This document shows, piece after piece, positions 1 to 8,862 of a DNA stretch of 64,000 bases. This stretch comes from Arsenicitalea aurantiaca (GTDB lineage Bacteria; Pseudomonadota; Alphaproteobacteria; Rhizobiales; Devosiaceae), in assembly GCF_003994485.1 (NCBI RefSeq), contig NZ_RZNJ01000001.1, positions 747,765-811,764 of the forward strand, given 5' to 3'. The notes below the pieces were generated by a model. It searched no databases. It worked only from the letters and a program-made list of their open reading frames with translations, and was not told where the DNA came from. The number at the start of each line of letters is the position of its first letter. Position 1 is the first letter of the stretch. Made by a program: the position numbers and the translations under genes.

Positions 1-1156
1 TCGCAAGGTGCTGGCCTGGTCTGAGGGCAAGGCTGACATCCTCGAGCAGCGGGCGGCCTTCGGGATCAGAGATCGCGACGCGCTTCAGCGAGAGAAGGGC
101 GGGCGCGAATGGTCGGTTGGGCGTTGCCGGAATAGCCGGTTCGACATCTGCCGCAGGCAGCGGCAGGGCGCCAAGCATAGACTCGATCTCGCGCGCCGCG
201 GCCTTGGCGGTGGCCCGATCGTGGTAATGGGCGGCCAGCAAGCGGAGCGGATTATAGATTTCGGGCGCCATCAGGAGGCAGAAGAGCCCCGCCTGCAGCG
301 TCAGCGGATCTGCTCTCAGCGCGATCAGGTCGAGGAAGGTCAGACCCACATAGAGCGCTACCCCGGCGACCCCAAGTGCGGCAAAGAACTCGAGGACTGC
401 GGAGCTCAGAAACGCAATGCGCATGACCACCATGCTGCGACGCCGAAGAGCTTCGCTCGTCTCATGGATGGCGTCGGTCTCTGCCTGTTGCCGGCCGAGA
501 AGTTTCAGCGTGACGAGGCCGCGCAGGCGATCGGCAAAGCGTCCCCCTAGCCGTAAGAGCGCGCGTGCCTGAGCGCGGCTTGCAGCCTCCGCGCCCCAGC
601 CCGCCAGCATCATGAAGACCGGGATCAGCGGCGCCGTAACGAGAAAGAGCAGCCCGACGATCCAGTCGACCGGCATGATGATTGCGGCGAAGGCGATGGG
701 CAGGACCGCCGCCTGCACCATGGCGGGCATGTAGCGGGCGAAATAGCCATCCAGCGCCTCGACCTGCTCGAGGACCAGCCCCGAGAGTGCGCCGGAAGGG
801 CGGCTTGCCGTCCAGACCGTGCCGCGCGACAGGAGGCCCGCGAAAAGGGTTGTGCGCAGGCGCGCCTTGATCGCTTCGCTTGCGCGTGCACCGCTCACGT
901 CCGACAGGAGACCGAGGGCGGCCCGGAAGACGACGAGCAGGGCGATGCCGGCGATGGGCAGGTGGAGGCTTTCGATTGGTGCGCCATCGGCAATGGCGCG
1001 TCCGAGGACCAGCGCCAGCAGCCATGCCTGGGGGATGAGCAGGAGGCCCGAGAGTAGAGGCACGCCGAGGGCCAGGGAGGCGGACATGCCGCCCCCCTTG
1101 AAGAGGCGCGCGAGCCAGCGCCCGGACGTGCGATCGTGTGCGGCATCAGATGTCAT
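1..1156 (-). CDS. cydD: Thiol/glutathione ABC exporter CydD (partial, C-terminus cut by window edge)
   Basis: About 385 codons are open from ATG 1156 to the window edge without a stop. The visible part is an ABC exporter transmembrane domain (roughly residues 20-310, six hydrophobic segments) followed by the first strand of the nucleotide-binding domain (ending LLEDVSLALRPGQHLA), cut just before the Walker A. The RYMPAMVQAAVLP and LKLLGRQQAE stretches are typical of CydD. CydDC exports cysteine/glutathione to the periplasm and is needed to assemble cytochrome bd; cydC would be expected beyond the left edge. It is divergent from cydA and shares the FNR-type box with it. The start has only a weak GAGG Shine-Dalgarno. 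The family call is firm; CydD rather than CydC rests on these motifs and on its position nearest cydA. Confidence 0.88.
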   Translation of the reverse strand, partial: MTSDAAHDRTSGRWLARLFKGGGMSASLALGVPLLSGLLLIPQAWLLALVLGRAIADGAPIESLHLPIAGIALLVVFRAALGLLSDVSGARASEAIKARLRTTLFAGLLSRGTVWTASRPSGALSGLVLEQVEALDGYFARYMPAMVQAAVLPIAFAAIIMPVDWIVGLLFLVTAPLIPVFMMLAGWGAEAASRAQARALLRLGGRFADRLRGLVTLKLLGRQQAETDAIHETSEALRRRSMVVMRIAFLSSAVLEFFAALGVAGVALYVGLTFLDLIALRADPLTLQAGLFCLLMAPEIYNPLRLLAAHYHDRATAKAAAREIESMLGALPLPAADVEPAIPATPNRPFAPALLSLKRVAISDPEGRPLLEDVSLALRPGQHLA

Positions 1157-1210
1157 GGAGCGGCCTCGAAGCTGATCCCTCGCTCCTAGGCTCGTGCCGG
1201 CATCTGCACC

Positions 1211-1224
1211 TTGATCCAGGTCAA
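1211..1224. promoter_or_regulatory. FNR/Anr-type box between cydD and cydA
   Basis: TTGAT-CCAG-GTCAA matches the FNR/Anr/FixK consensus TTGAT-N4-ATCAA at 9 of 10 positions. Its centre is about 61 bp from the cydD start and 82 bp from the cydA start. With the usual -41.5 spacing, transcripts would start near 1176 (minus) and near 1259 (plus), so one box could serve both promoters. Oxygen-limited induction of cytochrome bd by FNR-family proteins is well known; use of this site here is inferred. Confidence 0.75.
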
Positions 1225-1299
1225 GGCGAGGGGTCGAAGGCGGGCCTACCTGACGCGGGACGCCGGCAGCAGCCGGATCGTGACAAGGGGCTCTCTGCC

Positions 1300-2910
1300 A
1301 TGATCGATCAGACCATCGTCGATCTGTCGCGCCTGCAATTTGCGGCGACAGCGATGTACCATTTCATCTTCGTGCCGCTGACGCTCGGCCTCTCCTTCAT
1401 GATGGCGATCATGGAAAGCGTCTATGTGATGACGGGCCGCCCGATCTGGCGGCAGATGACGCTGTTCTGGGGAACGCTGTTCGGCATCAACTTCGCCATG
1501 GGCGTCGCCACCGGCATCGTGATGGAGTTCCAGTTCGGCATGAACTGGGCCTATTACAGCCATTATGTCGGCGACGTTTTCGGCGCGCCGCTCGCCATCG
1601 AGGGGCTGATGGCGTTCTTCCTCGAAGCGACGTTCGTCGGGCTCTTCTTTTTCGGCTGGGACAGGCTTTCGAAGGTCGGGCACCTGACGGTAACCTGGCT
1701 CGTCGCGCTGGGTGCCAATTTCTCCGCGCTGTGGATCCTGATCGCCAATGGCTGGATGCAGAACCCGGTCGGGTCGCGTTTCAATCCCGACACCATGCGC
1801 ATGGAAATCACCGATTTCATTGCGGTGATCTTCAATCCCGTCGCGCAGGCAAAATTCGTCCATACGGTCAGCGCGGGCTATGTGACGGGCGCAGTGTTCG
1901 TTCTGGGCATCAGCGCCCTCTTCCTGCTGCAGGGGCGGCACCGCGAACTCGCACGGCGCTCCATGGTGGTCGCGGCCAGCTTCGGTCTGGCTTCGGCGTT
2001 GTCGGTCGTCGTGCTCGGGGACGAGAGCGGCTATGTCGCGACCGAGCACCAGAAGATGAAGATCGCCGCAATGGAGGCGATGTACCATACCGAGCCCGCG
2101 CCGGCTGGGCTCACGCTCTTTGCCATCCCCAATGCCGATGGCGAGCCGAGCTTCGAGGTGCGCCTGCCCTGGGTGCTCGGACTGATCACCACGCGGTCGC
2201 TCGACATGGAGCTGCCCGGCATCACCGAGCTCGTCGAGCACGCAGCGACACGCATCCAGAACGGCCTCGTCGCCTATCAGGCCCTCGCCGACATCCGCGC
2301 CAATCCGGACGACCAGACCGCAAGGACGGTTTTCGAGGAGACCTCGCAGGACCTGGGCTATGCGCTGCTGCTCAAGCGCTATCGCGAGGACGTCGAGAAC
2401 GCCACCGGCGAGGAGATCGCGCTCGCAGCCTTCGACACGGTTCCCGATGTCTGGCCGCTCTTCTGGAGCTTCCGCATCATGGTGGCGATCGGGCTCTTCT
2501 ACATCGGCTTTTTCGCGCTCTGGTTCTGGAAAGCCAGCCGGCATCGGCTGGAGGACAACCGCGCCATGCTCTGGACCGCCGTCGCGACCCTGCCGCTGCC
2601 CTGGGTCGCGGTGGAAGTCGGCTGGATCGTTGCCGAATACGGCCGGCAACCCTGGGTGGTCGAGGGCGTGCTGCCGACCTTCTATGCGGCGTCCGACCTG
2701 CGGTTCTGGGATCTCGTCATCTCGCTCTCGTTCTTCATGATCGTCTACACGGTGCTTCTGGGCATCATGGCCTGGCTGATGGTGCGGGTCGTCCGGGCGG
2801 GTCCCTCGGACAAGCCCGTCTTCGCGATCGATGACGAGCCGGCCATCATCCCCGCGCCCGCGCCCCCGCCTGCCGCACCCCGCACTCCAACTCCGGAATT
2901 TGCCAAATGA
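1300..2910 (+). CDS. cydA: Cytochrome bd ubiquinol oxidase subunit I
   Basis: A 536-residue inner-membrane quinol oxidase subunit, normal length for the short Q-loop type. Visible landmarks are His21 ([15 protein letters not shown], high-spin haem ligand), Glu101 and Glu109 in the proton/haem channel, His188 (KFVHTVSAG, haem b558 ligand) and the conserved GRQPWVV near the C-terminal third. The tail is Pro/Ala-rich ([10 protein letters not shown]), a common alphaproteobacterial extension. The start is ATG 1300, with AAGGGG about 10 bases upstream; an upstream in-frame ATG at 1138 lies before the FNR box and has no family similarity. The gene overlaps cydB by ATGA. CydAB reduces O2 to water with quinol at very low oxygen tension. 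Confidence 0.97.
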   Translation: MIDQTIVDLSRLQFAATAMYHFIFVPLTLGLSFMMAIMESVYVMTGRPIWRQMTLFWGTLFGINFAMGVATGIVMEFQFGMNWAYYSHYVGDVFGAPLAIEGLMAFFLEATFVGLFFFGWDRLSKVGHLTVTWLVALGANFSALWILIANGWMQNPVGSRFNPDTMRMEITDFIAVIFNPVAQAKFVHTVSAGYVTGAVFVLGISALFLLQGRHRELARRSMVVAASFGLASALSVVVLGDESGYVATEHQKMKIAAMEAMYHTEPAPAGLTLFAIPNADGEPSFEVRLPWVLGLITTRSLDMELPGITELVEHAATRIQNGLVAYQALADIRANPDDQTARTVFEETSQDLGYALLLKRYREDVENATGEEIALAAFDTVPDVWPLFWSFRIMVAIGLFYIGFFALWFWKASRHRLEDNRAMLWTAVATLPLPWVAVEVGWIVAEYGRQPWVVEGVLPTFYAASDLRFWDLVISLSFFMIVYTVLLGIMAWLMVRVVRAGPSDKPVFAIDDEPAIIPAPAPPPAAPRTPTPEFAK

Positions 2911-4055
2911 CCGCGCTTCCGCTCGACTACGAGATTCTTCGCCTCATCTGGTGGGCCCTGCTGGGCATCCTGCTGATCGGCTTCGCCATCATGGGCGGGA
3001 TGGATCTGGGGGTGGGCACGCTGCTGCCCGCGGTGGCGCGAAACGACGAGGAGCGGCGCGTGCTGCTCAATCTCGTCGGCCCGACCTGGGAAGGCAATCA
3101 GGTGTGGCTGGTGCTGGGAGGCGGGGCGATCTTCGCTGCGTGGCCGCCGCTTTATGCGGTGTCCTTTTCGGGCTTCTACATCGCGATGATCGCGATCCTT
3201 CTCGCACTGATCCTGCGGCCGGTGGGCTTCAAGTTCCGCGGCAAGGTCGACGATCCCCGCTGGCGGAGCGCCTGGGACTGGGGCCTGTTCGTCGGCGGAT
3301 TCGTGCCGGCGCTGGTGTTCGGGGTCGCCGTCGGAAATGTGCTCCTGGGGGCGCCCTTCGGGCTCGACCCCGTGCTGCGGCCATCCTATGCCGGAAACTT
3401 CTTCGGCCTTCTCACGCCTTTCGCCATCCTCACCGGGCTCGTCAGCGTCGCGATGCTGGTGATGCAGGGGGCGGTGGTGATCGCATCGCGAACCGAAGGT
3501 GCCCTTGCCAAGCGGGCAAGGATCTACGGCCGCTGGGCGGCACTCGCGACCATCGGGCTCTTCGCGCTAGCCGGCCTCGTCGTCGTCTTCTGGCTCGACG
3601 GCTACCGCGTGGTCAGCGTCCAGGATGCGCTCGGGCCATCCAATCCGCTGGGCAAGACCGTGATGATCGAGCGCGGAGCATGGGCCGCCAATTACGGGGC
3701 CCATCCCTGGATGATGATCGCCCCGGCACTGGGCCTTGCAGGGGCCTGGCTTGCCTATACCTTCCTCGGGCTCAAGGCGGGCGCGCGGGCGATCATCGCC
3801 TCGAGCACGGCGATCTTCGGGATCGTGGCGACGGCGGGGCTCTCGCTTTTCCCGTTCCTTCTGCCGTCTTCGCTCGATCCGTCGGCAAGCCTCACGGTCT
3901 GGGATGCGAGCTCGAGCCAGCTGACACTCTTCATCATGCTGGGCGCTACGATCGTCTTCCTGCCGATCATCCTGCTCTACACCGCCTGGGTGTTCCGCGT
4001 GATGCGGGGACCCGTCACCACGGCCAGCATCGGCCGCAATCCGAACGCCTATTGA
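2907..4055 (+). CDS. cydB: Cytochrome bd ubiquinol oxidase subunit II
   Basis: A 382-residue polytopic membrane protein with the CydB opening [20 protein letters not shown] followed by GGMDLGVG and [23 protein letters not shown], all characteristic of subunit II. The length matches the family (about 380). The ATG overlaps the cydA stop (ATGA), so the two are translationally coupled. It ends 10 bases before the small subunit gene cydX. CydB pairs with CydA in the membrane to form the quinol oxidase. Confidence 0.97.
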   Translation: MTALPLDYEILRLIWWALLGILLIGFAIMGGMDLGVGTLLPAVARNDEERRVLLNLVGPTWEGNQVWLVLGGGAIFAAWPPLYAVSFSGFYIAMIAILLALILRPVGFKFRGKVDDPRWRSAWDWGLFVGGFVPALVFGVAVGNVLLGAPFGLDPVLRPSYAGNFFGLLTPFAILTGLVSVAMLVMQGAVVIASRTEGALAKRARIYGRWAALATIGLFALAGLVVVFWLDGYRVVSVQDALGPSNPLGKTVMIERGAWAANYGAHPWMMIAPALGLAGAWLAYTFLGLKAGARAIIASSTAIFGIVATAGLSLFPFLLPSSLDPSASLTVWDASSSQLTLFIMLGATIVFLPIILLYTAWVFRVMRGPVTTASIGRNPNAY

Positions 4056-4065
4056 GGACAATCAG

Positions 4066-4164
4066 ATGTGGTATTTCGCCTGGATACTCGGTGTCGGCCT
4101 TGCCTGCAGCTTCGCCATTCTGAACGCCATGTGGTTCGAGATGCGGGAGGACAGGCAGCGCTAA
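4066..4164 (+). CDS. cydX: Cytochrome bd small subunit CydX (YbgT family)
   Basis: A 32-residue protein beginning MWYFAWILGVGLAC, the hallmark of CydX/YbgT, with one transmembrane helix and a short charged tail (MREDRQR). A GAGGA Shine-Dalgarno lies 8 bases before the ATG. It follows cydB by 10 bases and precedes a strong terminator, so it is the last gene of cydABX. CydX stabilises the CydAB haem d site. The gene is easily missed because of its size. Confidence 0.93.
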   Translation: MWYFAWILGVGLACSFAILNAMWFEMREDRQR

Positions 4165-4187
4165 GCGCGCCTTTGCGCAAACGGGAG

Positions 4188-4220
4188 AAAAGGGGCCGCC
4201 CATGGCCCCTTTTTTCTTTT
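4188..4220 (+). terminator. Rho-independent terminator of cydABX
   Basis: A ten-base-pair stem (AAAAGGGGCC with GGCCCCTTTT) closes a six-base loop and is followed by TTCTTTT. It begins 24 bases after the cydX stop, the expected place for the operon end. Confidence 0.9.
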
Positions 4221-4232
4221 GTCGTCAGGGGG

Positions 4233-4274
4233 TTGATCTGGATCAAGGGAGAGCAGGGCAGGGAGTGGTCTAGT
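4233..4274 (+). promoter_or_regulatory. FNR-dependent promoter (perfect FNR box plus -10)
   Basis: TTGAT-CTGG-ATCAA at 4233-4246 is a perfect FNR/Anr palindrome. A -10-like TCTAGT (4 of 6 matches to TATAAT) lies at 4269-4274, exactly where a class II FNR promoter with the box at -41.5 would need it; transcription would then start near 4281, 22 bases before the next ORF. Regulation by oxygen is inferred from this architecture. Confidence 0.82.
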
Positions 4275-4302
4275 GAGGCTGTCCAACACAGAGGAGTTGA
4301 AA

Positions 4303-4416
4303 ATGCCTATCGAGGCCGCCATCGTCGTCTTCGCCGTGCTCTGCGCGTTCGGAACGTTCATCAGCGCGCTCAGCATCGCCCACTGGCGCGAAAGCCACGT
4401 CCGAAAGGCCGGCTGA
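4303..4416 (+). CDS. 37-residue single-pass membrane protein under FNR box
   Basis: ATG 4303 is preceded by GAGGAG at the right distance. The product has one hydrophobic helix (about residues 5-26, IVVFAVLCAFGTFISALSI) and a short basic tail (HWRESHVRKAG). It is the first gene after the perfect FNR box and precedes the universal stress gene by 30 bases, so the two probably form an oxygen-limitation operon. I do not recognise a family. It could be a small subunit or regulator of a membrane enzyme, by analogy with CydX, but nothing shows which. The strong ribosome site, the promoter and the composition support a real gene. Confidence 0.7.
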   Translation: MPIEAAIVVFAVLCAFGTFISALSIAHWRESHVRKAG

Positions 4417-4446
4417 CGCATCGCCAACCTTAAGAGGAGACCGATC

Positions 4447-5277
4447 GTGCAGACCGACATCTTCATGCCCGTCCTGACCTATCCCGACCCCACCGCCCTT
4501 GCAGCGGTCGGGCAGATGATCGGGCTCGTCTCACCGCTCGCCAGTGCGATCAGCGTCTGCGCATTCGAGATCGACCTGCCGGCCCCGCCGGCACGGATGG
4601 TGAGCGGCCTCGTCGACGTCAAAGGCATGTCGGCGGCAGCCGAGGGCCGGAGCCGCGCGGTGGCGGCGGATCTGATCGCGGCAGCAAGGGCAGCCGGCGC
4701 GAGCGTGCCGGTAACGACCGGATCGGTCCGGTTGACGCAGGACCAGGTCGGCAATGGGGCGGCGCGCATGGCGCGCAGCCATGATCTCAGCGTCATCGCC
4801 ATGGACCGGGGCAGCGCCGACAAGGCAGGCCTTGCCGAAACGGTGATCTTCGGCTCGGGCCGACCAGTGCTCCTCGTGCCAGAAGGTCCGGCCGGCTCCG
4901 CCGATTTGCGGTCGATCGCCATAGCCTGGGATGGCGGACGGGCTGCGTCCCGGGCGCTCCACGACGCCATGCCGCTGATCGTCCAGGCACGTGAGGTGAC
5001 CCTGGTTACCGCGATGGAAGATAAGGACATCGGCGAGCGCGCAATCGCCGAGGTGCGCGCCTATCTGGGGCGGCATGGCATCAGCGCCGGGCACCATGAT
5101 TTTTCGAGTGCCGGCAAGAGCATCGGGCTGGCGCTGCAGCAGGGCGCGATTGCGCAAAATGCGGGGCTACTGGTCATGGGCGCGTTCGGGCACAGCCGGC
5201 TGCGCGATTTCGTGCTTGGCGGCGCCACGCGCTCGACCCTCGACGATCTGCGTCTGCCGGTGCTGCTCTCGCACTGA
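4447..5277 (+). CDS. Tandem universal stress protein (UspA family)
   Basis: A 276-residue cytoplasmic protein with two Usp folds. The second half keeps the nucleotide-binding signature GAFGHSRLRDFVLGGATRS (G-x2-G-x9-G-T type) near the C-terminus; the first half is degenerate, with SGRPVLLVPEG in place of the loop. The start is GTG 4447, chosen because AAGAGGAGA lies just upstream. It follows the 37-residue gene behind a perfect FNR box and converges with the metal ATPase six bases later. Usp proteins under FNR control commonly support survival in anoxia; the exact role here is unknown. Confidence 0.85.
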   Translation: MQTDIFMPVLTYPDPTALAAVGQMIGLVSPLASAISVCAFEIDLPAPPARMVSGLVDVKGMSAAAEGRSRAVAADLIAAARAAGASVPVTTGSVRLTQDQVGNGAARMARSHDLSVIAMDRGSADKAGLAETVIFGSGRPVLLVPEGPAGSADLRSIAIAWDGGRAASRALHDAMPLIVQAREVTLVTAMEDKDIGERAIAEVRAYLGRHGISAGHHDFSSAGKSIGLALQQGAIAQNAGLLVMGAFGHSRLRDFVLGGATRSTLDDLRLPVLLSH

Positions 5278-5282
5278 CGCCC

Positions 5283-7124
5283 TCATCGCAGCGCCCGGAG
5301 GGCGTTGAGGATGACCGCAACATCGATCGCCTCCTGCAGAAGCGCGCCCTGTACCGGCGGGAGATAACCGAGGGCCGCCACTCCCATCGCCGCGAGCGAG
5401 AGGCCCAATCCCACAACGACGCTCTGGAGGGCGATCCTGCGGCTGCGGCGTGCGATCTCCACCGCGCGGGCCAGCGGTTCGAGCGCATCGACCAGCAGCA
5501 CCACACCTGCGGCCTCCGAGGAAGCCGCGGTGCCGCGTGCACCCATCGCGACCCCGACATCGGCTGCGGCCAGGGCGGGCGCATCGTTGACGCCATCTCC
5601 CACCATCATCACCGGCCCCGCTGCGCGCTCTTGGGCAATGATTGCAACCTTCCCCGCAGGGTCGAGCCCGCCTTCGACACGGTCGAGGGCAAGCGACCGG
5701 CCGATCGCGGTTGCGATCTCGGGACGATCGCCCGAGGCGAGGACGAGGCGGGCAATCCCGGCGGCGCGAAGCCTCCCGAGCATGGCGCCTGCATCGGGGC
5801 GCAGCTGGTCGCGCAGCACGATGAGCCCCGCGAACGTGCCGTCGATCGCCACCGCCACGGTCATCGCGTCGGCAGGCAACCCATCGCCCAGCGTGCGCGG
5901 ATCTGAATTGCCGCTCCGGCGGGAGACATAGGTATTACCCCCCAGAGCGATCTTGCGGCCGCCAACCCATCCCTCGATACCGGTCCCCGCCTGTTCCTCA
6001 GTGTCTCTGGGCGGCGAGAGCGGCAGATCGCGGGCGGTCGCGGCATCGATGAGGGCGTTGGCCACGACATGGGCGGAGGCCTGATCGAGGCTGGCGGCAA
6101 GGCGCAGAATCTCGTCTTGCGGCACGTCGCCGGCGGATATGATGTCGGTGACGCGCGCGCGGCCATGGGTCAGCGTGCCCGTCTTGTCGAGAATGCCAAT
6201 CTTCACCTGCGCAAGCGCTTCGAGCATGCCGCCGCTCTTGATGAGCGCCCCGCTGCGGGCTGCGCGCGAGAGGCCGGAAATGAGGGCGACCGGGACGGCG
6301 AGGATCAGCGGGCAGGGGGTCGCAACGACGAGCACCGAGAGTGCGCGCACCGGGTCGCCGCTCCATCCCCAGGCGCCGCCGGCGACGAGAAGCGTGAGGG
6401 CGAGAAACCAGATGGCGTAGCGGTCGGCGAGCCGCGCCATTGGCGCATGGCTCTGCTGCGCGGCCTCGACGAGCCGGACGATGCCGGCATAGGTGCTCGC
6501 CGCAGCCGGCCTCAGGCAGCGAAGCCGAAAGGCAGGCCCGACCGAAGTGGCGCCGCTGAGCGCTTCGCCACCGGCAAGGATGCGCTCGGGCACGGCTTCT
6601 CCGGTCAGCGCGGAGAGATCGAGCAGCGCCTCGCCCTCATCAACCCGGCCGTCGACCGGCAGGGTCTCGCCGTGACGAATGAGGATGACGTCGCCGGGAG
6701 CGAGGGTGTCGATGGGGATCTCTTCGAGCCGGTCGCCCGCATAGCGCATCGCGGTGCGCGCAACACGCCCGAGGAGCGCGCTCATCTCGTTCCGTGCCCG
6801 GCCCTGGGCGTAAGTCTCGAGGATCTGTCCGCCCGCATACATGAGCGCGACGACATTTCCGGCCAGGGGCTCGCCGAAGGCGAGTGCTGCCGACATCGAC
6901 AGGGCAGCGACGATATCGAGCCCGACATCGCCGCGCCGAAGCGAGGTGACGATCTCGAAAAAGAGAGCGAGGAGCACGGGCGCGGTACCGCCGGCCCAGG
7001 CGAGGGCGGCAAGATCGCCGCGGCCGGTCAGCCAGAGGATGCCGCCCCCGGCAAGGCCGACACTGGCAATGATCCCGAGCAAAGTCTTGCGTTCGAAGAC
7101 CACCTGGCTCGCGCGGCGCAACAT
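5283..7124 (-). CDS. P1B-type heavy-metal-transporting ATPase with TPCP motif
   Basis: A 613-residue P-type ATPase. Landmarks are LTGEAVP (actuator, ~173-179), TPCPLILAVP (269-278) in the metal-binding helix, DKTGTLT with phosphorylated Asp313, and GDGVNDAPAL in the hinge. There is no N-terminal HMA domain, and the helix motif is TPCP rather than the CPC of Cu/Zn exporters, so the metal is not predictable; TPC-type pumps have been linked to Ni, Fe or Co. It follows the glycine-zipper miniprotein by 60 bases on the same strand. Location beside an FNR-driven Usp gene is common in microaerobic regulons (inference). The start is ATG 7124 with a weak ribosome site. Confidence 0.88.
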   Translation of the reverse strand: MLRRASQVVFERKTLLGIIASVGLAGGGILWLTGRGDLAALAWAGGTAPVLLALFFEIVTSLRRGDVGLDIVAALSMSAALAFGEPLAGNVVALMYAGGQILETYAQGRARNEMSALLGRVARTAMRYAGDRLEEIPIDTLAPGDVILIRHGETLPVDGRVDEGEALLDLSALTGEAVPERILAGGEALSGATSVGPAFRLRCLRPAAASTYAGIVRLVEAAQQSHAPMARLADRYAIWFLALTLLVAGGAWGWSGDPVRALSVLVVATPCPLILAVPVALISGLSRAARSGALIKSGGMLEALAQVKIGILDKTGTLTHGRARVTDIISAGDVPQDEILRLAASLDQASAHVVANALIDAATARDLPLSPPRDTEEQAGTGIEGWVGGRKIALGGNTYVSRRSGNSDPRTLGDGLPADAMTVAVAIDGTFAGLIVLRDQLRPDAGAMLGRLRAAGIARLVLASGDRPEIATAIGRSLALDRVEGGLDPAGKVAIIAQERAAGPVMMVGDGVNDAPALAAADVGVAMGARGTAASSEAAGVVLLVDALEPLARAVEIARRSRRIALQSVVVGLGLSLAAMGVAALGYLPPVQGALLQEAIDVAVILNALRALR

Positions 7125-7184
7125 CGAGGCCCCGATTGGCTATACGGAGGCATCCTAGCCGGGCCGTCTCGGTCGTGGAAGCGA

Positions 7185-7325
7185 CTAGCGATCGCTCCGG
7201 TCTGCATTTGCGCTTCCGATGGCCACGCCAAGAGCGAGGCCGACGCCGATGCCCAAGCCTACATTGTCCATCGCAACGCCGATCCCGACGCCGAGCGCCA
7301 GCCCGATCCCGATCCACTTGCCCAT
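7185..7325 (-). CDS. Glycine-zipper membrane miniprotein
   Basis: A 46-residue protein starting MGKWIGIGLALGVGIG and consisting almost wholly of two Gly-zipper hydrophobic stretches joined by AMDNVG, with a charged tail (NADRSDR). The start ATG 7325 is chosen because GCGGAGG sits 5 bases upstream. It lies directly upstream of the metal ATPase on the same strand and could be co-transcribed. Glycine-zipper miniproteins insert in membranes and oligomerise; some are toxins and some are transporter partners. Nothing in the sequence decides between these. No antitoxin-like neighbour is seen. Confidence 0.65.
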   Translation of the reverse strand: MGKWIGIGLALGVGIGVAMDNVGLGIGVGLALGVAIGSANADRSDR

Positions 7326-7443
7326 TACTGCCTCCGCTTTGTCATCAGCATCTGCTCTGCTAATGCCCTCCGGGAACGGTGGTTGCGGGCGCCCGGGCGG
7401 GCTAGTGTGCGCACGGTCCAGCGGCATTGAACGGGGGGACGAC

Positions 7444-8862
7444 ATGGACGAGGCGCTGAAATTCGGCACGAGCGGGCTAAGGGGCCTTGCCGAGGCGCTC
7501 GATGGCCCGGCGGCCGTGCGCTATACGCGCGCCTTCATCGCCCATCTGCGTGCGACCGGCCGGATGGGAGACGCCGATGCGGTTCTCGTCGGGCGCGACC
7601 TGCGCGAAAGCAGCCCCTCGATCAAGACGAGGGTTTTTGCCGGCGTTGCCGAGGAGGGACTGCGCCCGCTCGACTGTGGCGCGCTGCCGACGCCAGCGCT
7701 CGCCCATTTCGCCATGGAGACGAGACGACCGGCAATCATGGTGACGGGCAGTCACGTGCCGGCCGACCGCAACGGGCTCAAATTCTACTGGCCCGGCGGT
7801 GAAATCGACAAGGACGACGAGGCCGGAATTCTCGCGGCGCTGGAGTCGGTTGGCGGCGAAATCGGAGAGACCGATTCAGCCGAGTCGACGCCGGAGGCGG
7901 GCACCCGCTTCATTGCGCGCTGCATGGCGATCCTGCCACGCGGCGCGCTGGCGGGGCTCAGGATCGGCGTCTTCCAGCACAGTTCGGTCGCGCGGGACGG
8001 GCTCGTCAACATCCTTACCGATTATGGCGCAGAGGTGCAGCAGCTGGGGCGCGCGACGAGTTTTCGCGCGCTCGATACCGAGGCCATCGACGCCGAGGAC
8101 GAGACGCTCGCCCGGGCCTGGGTTTCCGGCATGGGGCTTGACGCGCTGGTTTCGACCGATGGGGATGCCGACCGGCCGATGATGGTCGACGAGACCGGTG
8201 CGATGCTGCGCGGCGACGTCATCGGCGTTCTCGTTGCCCGTGCCTTGCGGGCTGACCATGTCGTCACCCCAGTAACGTCCAATTCGGCCATCGAGGCAAC
8301 GCGGTTCTTTCCCCGTGTCATCCGCACGCGGGTGGGTTCGCCCTATGTGATCGCGGGGATGGAGGAGGCGGCGCGCGCGGGTGGCCGGATCATCGTCGGG
8401 TTCGAGGCCAATGGCGGCGTGCTGCTGGGCAGCGACGTGCGTCCGGCAGGGAGCCTCGTCAAGGCGTTGCCGACGCGGGACGCCATGCTGCCGATCCTCG
8501 TGCTGCTGGGGGAGATCGCCTCCCGGCGCCAGACGCTCTCGGCGCTCGTCGCGGAGATGCCTTCGCGCCAGGCCCGCAGCGACCGGCTCGAGGACGTGCC
8601 GGCAGAGCGGAGCGCGGCGCTGCTTTCGGAGCTCGCCGGCCCCGAAGCCGCCGCCCGCTTCTTCACGGAGGTCGGCCGGATTGCCTCGGTATCCGACATC
8701 GACGGCATGCGGTTCGGTTTCGAGGGTGGCGAGATCATCCATTTTCGCGCCTCGGGCAATGCGCCCGAACTGCGCTGCTACACCGAAGCCGAAAACGGCG
8801 CCCGCGCCGGCGCGCTGCTCTATTGGGCGCTGGCAGCAGCGCGCCGGGCCGTCCGCGGCTAG
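7444..8862 (+). CDS. Phosphomannomutase/phosphoglucomutase-family phosphohexomutase
   Basis: A 472-residue alpha-D-phosphohexomutase. It has KFGTSGLRG at the N-terminus, the phosphoserine loop VTGSHVPADRNG, the metal-binding loop DGDADRP, the sugar-binding loop GFEANGG and the C-terminal phosphate site RASGNAPELR. The variant loop TGSHVP and the GFEANGG sugar loop point to mannose-6-phosphate-type substrates rather than the glucose-specific Pgm at 21277. The start is ATG 7444 with GGGGGGAC upstream; longer in-frame frames run into the divergent miniprotein promoter. It overlaps the end of the convergent exporter by 4 bases. Such enzymes are sometimes found in microaerobic clusters with Usp and metal ATPases. 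Confidence 0.88.
   Translation: MDEALKFGTSGLRGLAEALDGPAAVRYTRAFIAHLRATGRMGDADAVLVGRDLRESSPSIKTRVFAGVAEEGLRPLDCGALPTPALAHFAMETRRPAIMVTGSHVPADRNGLKFYWPGGEIDKDDEAGILAALESVGGEIGETDSAESTPEAGTRFIARCMAILPRGALAGLRIGVFQHSSVARDGLVNILTDYGAEVQQLGRATSFRALDTEAIDAEDETLARAWVSGMGLDALVSTDGDADRPMMVDETGAMLRGDVIGVLVARALRADHVVTPVTSNSAIEATRFFPRVIRTRVGSPYVIAGMEEAARAGGRIIVGFEANGGVLLGSDVRPAGSLVKALPTRDAMLPILVLLGEIASRRQTLSALVAEMPSRQARSDRLEDVPAERSAALLSELAGPEAAARFFTEVGRIASVSDIDGMRFGFEGGEIIHFRASGNAPELRCYTEAENGARAGALLYWALAAARRAVRG

Noticed and set aside
1138-1299. Upstream in-frame extension of cydA
   Set aside because: It would cross the FNR box and the divergent promoter, and it encodes sequence unlike CydA; ATG 1300 has a proper ribosome site.
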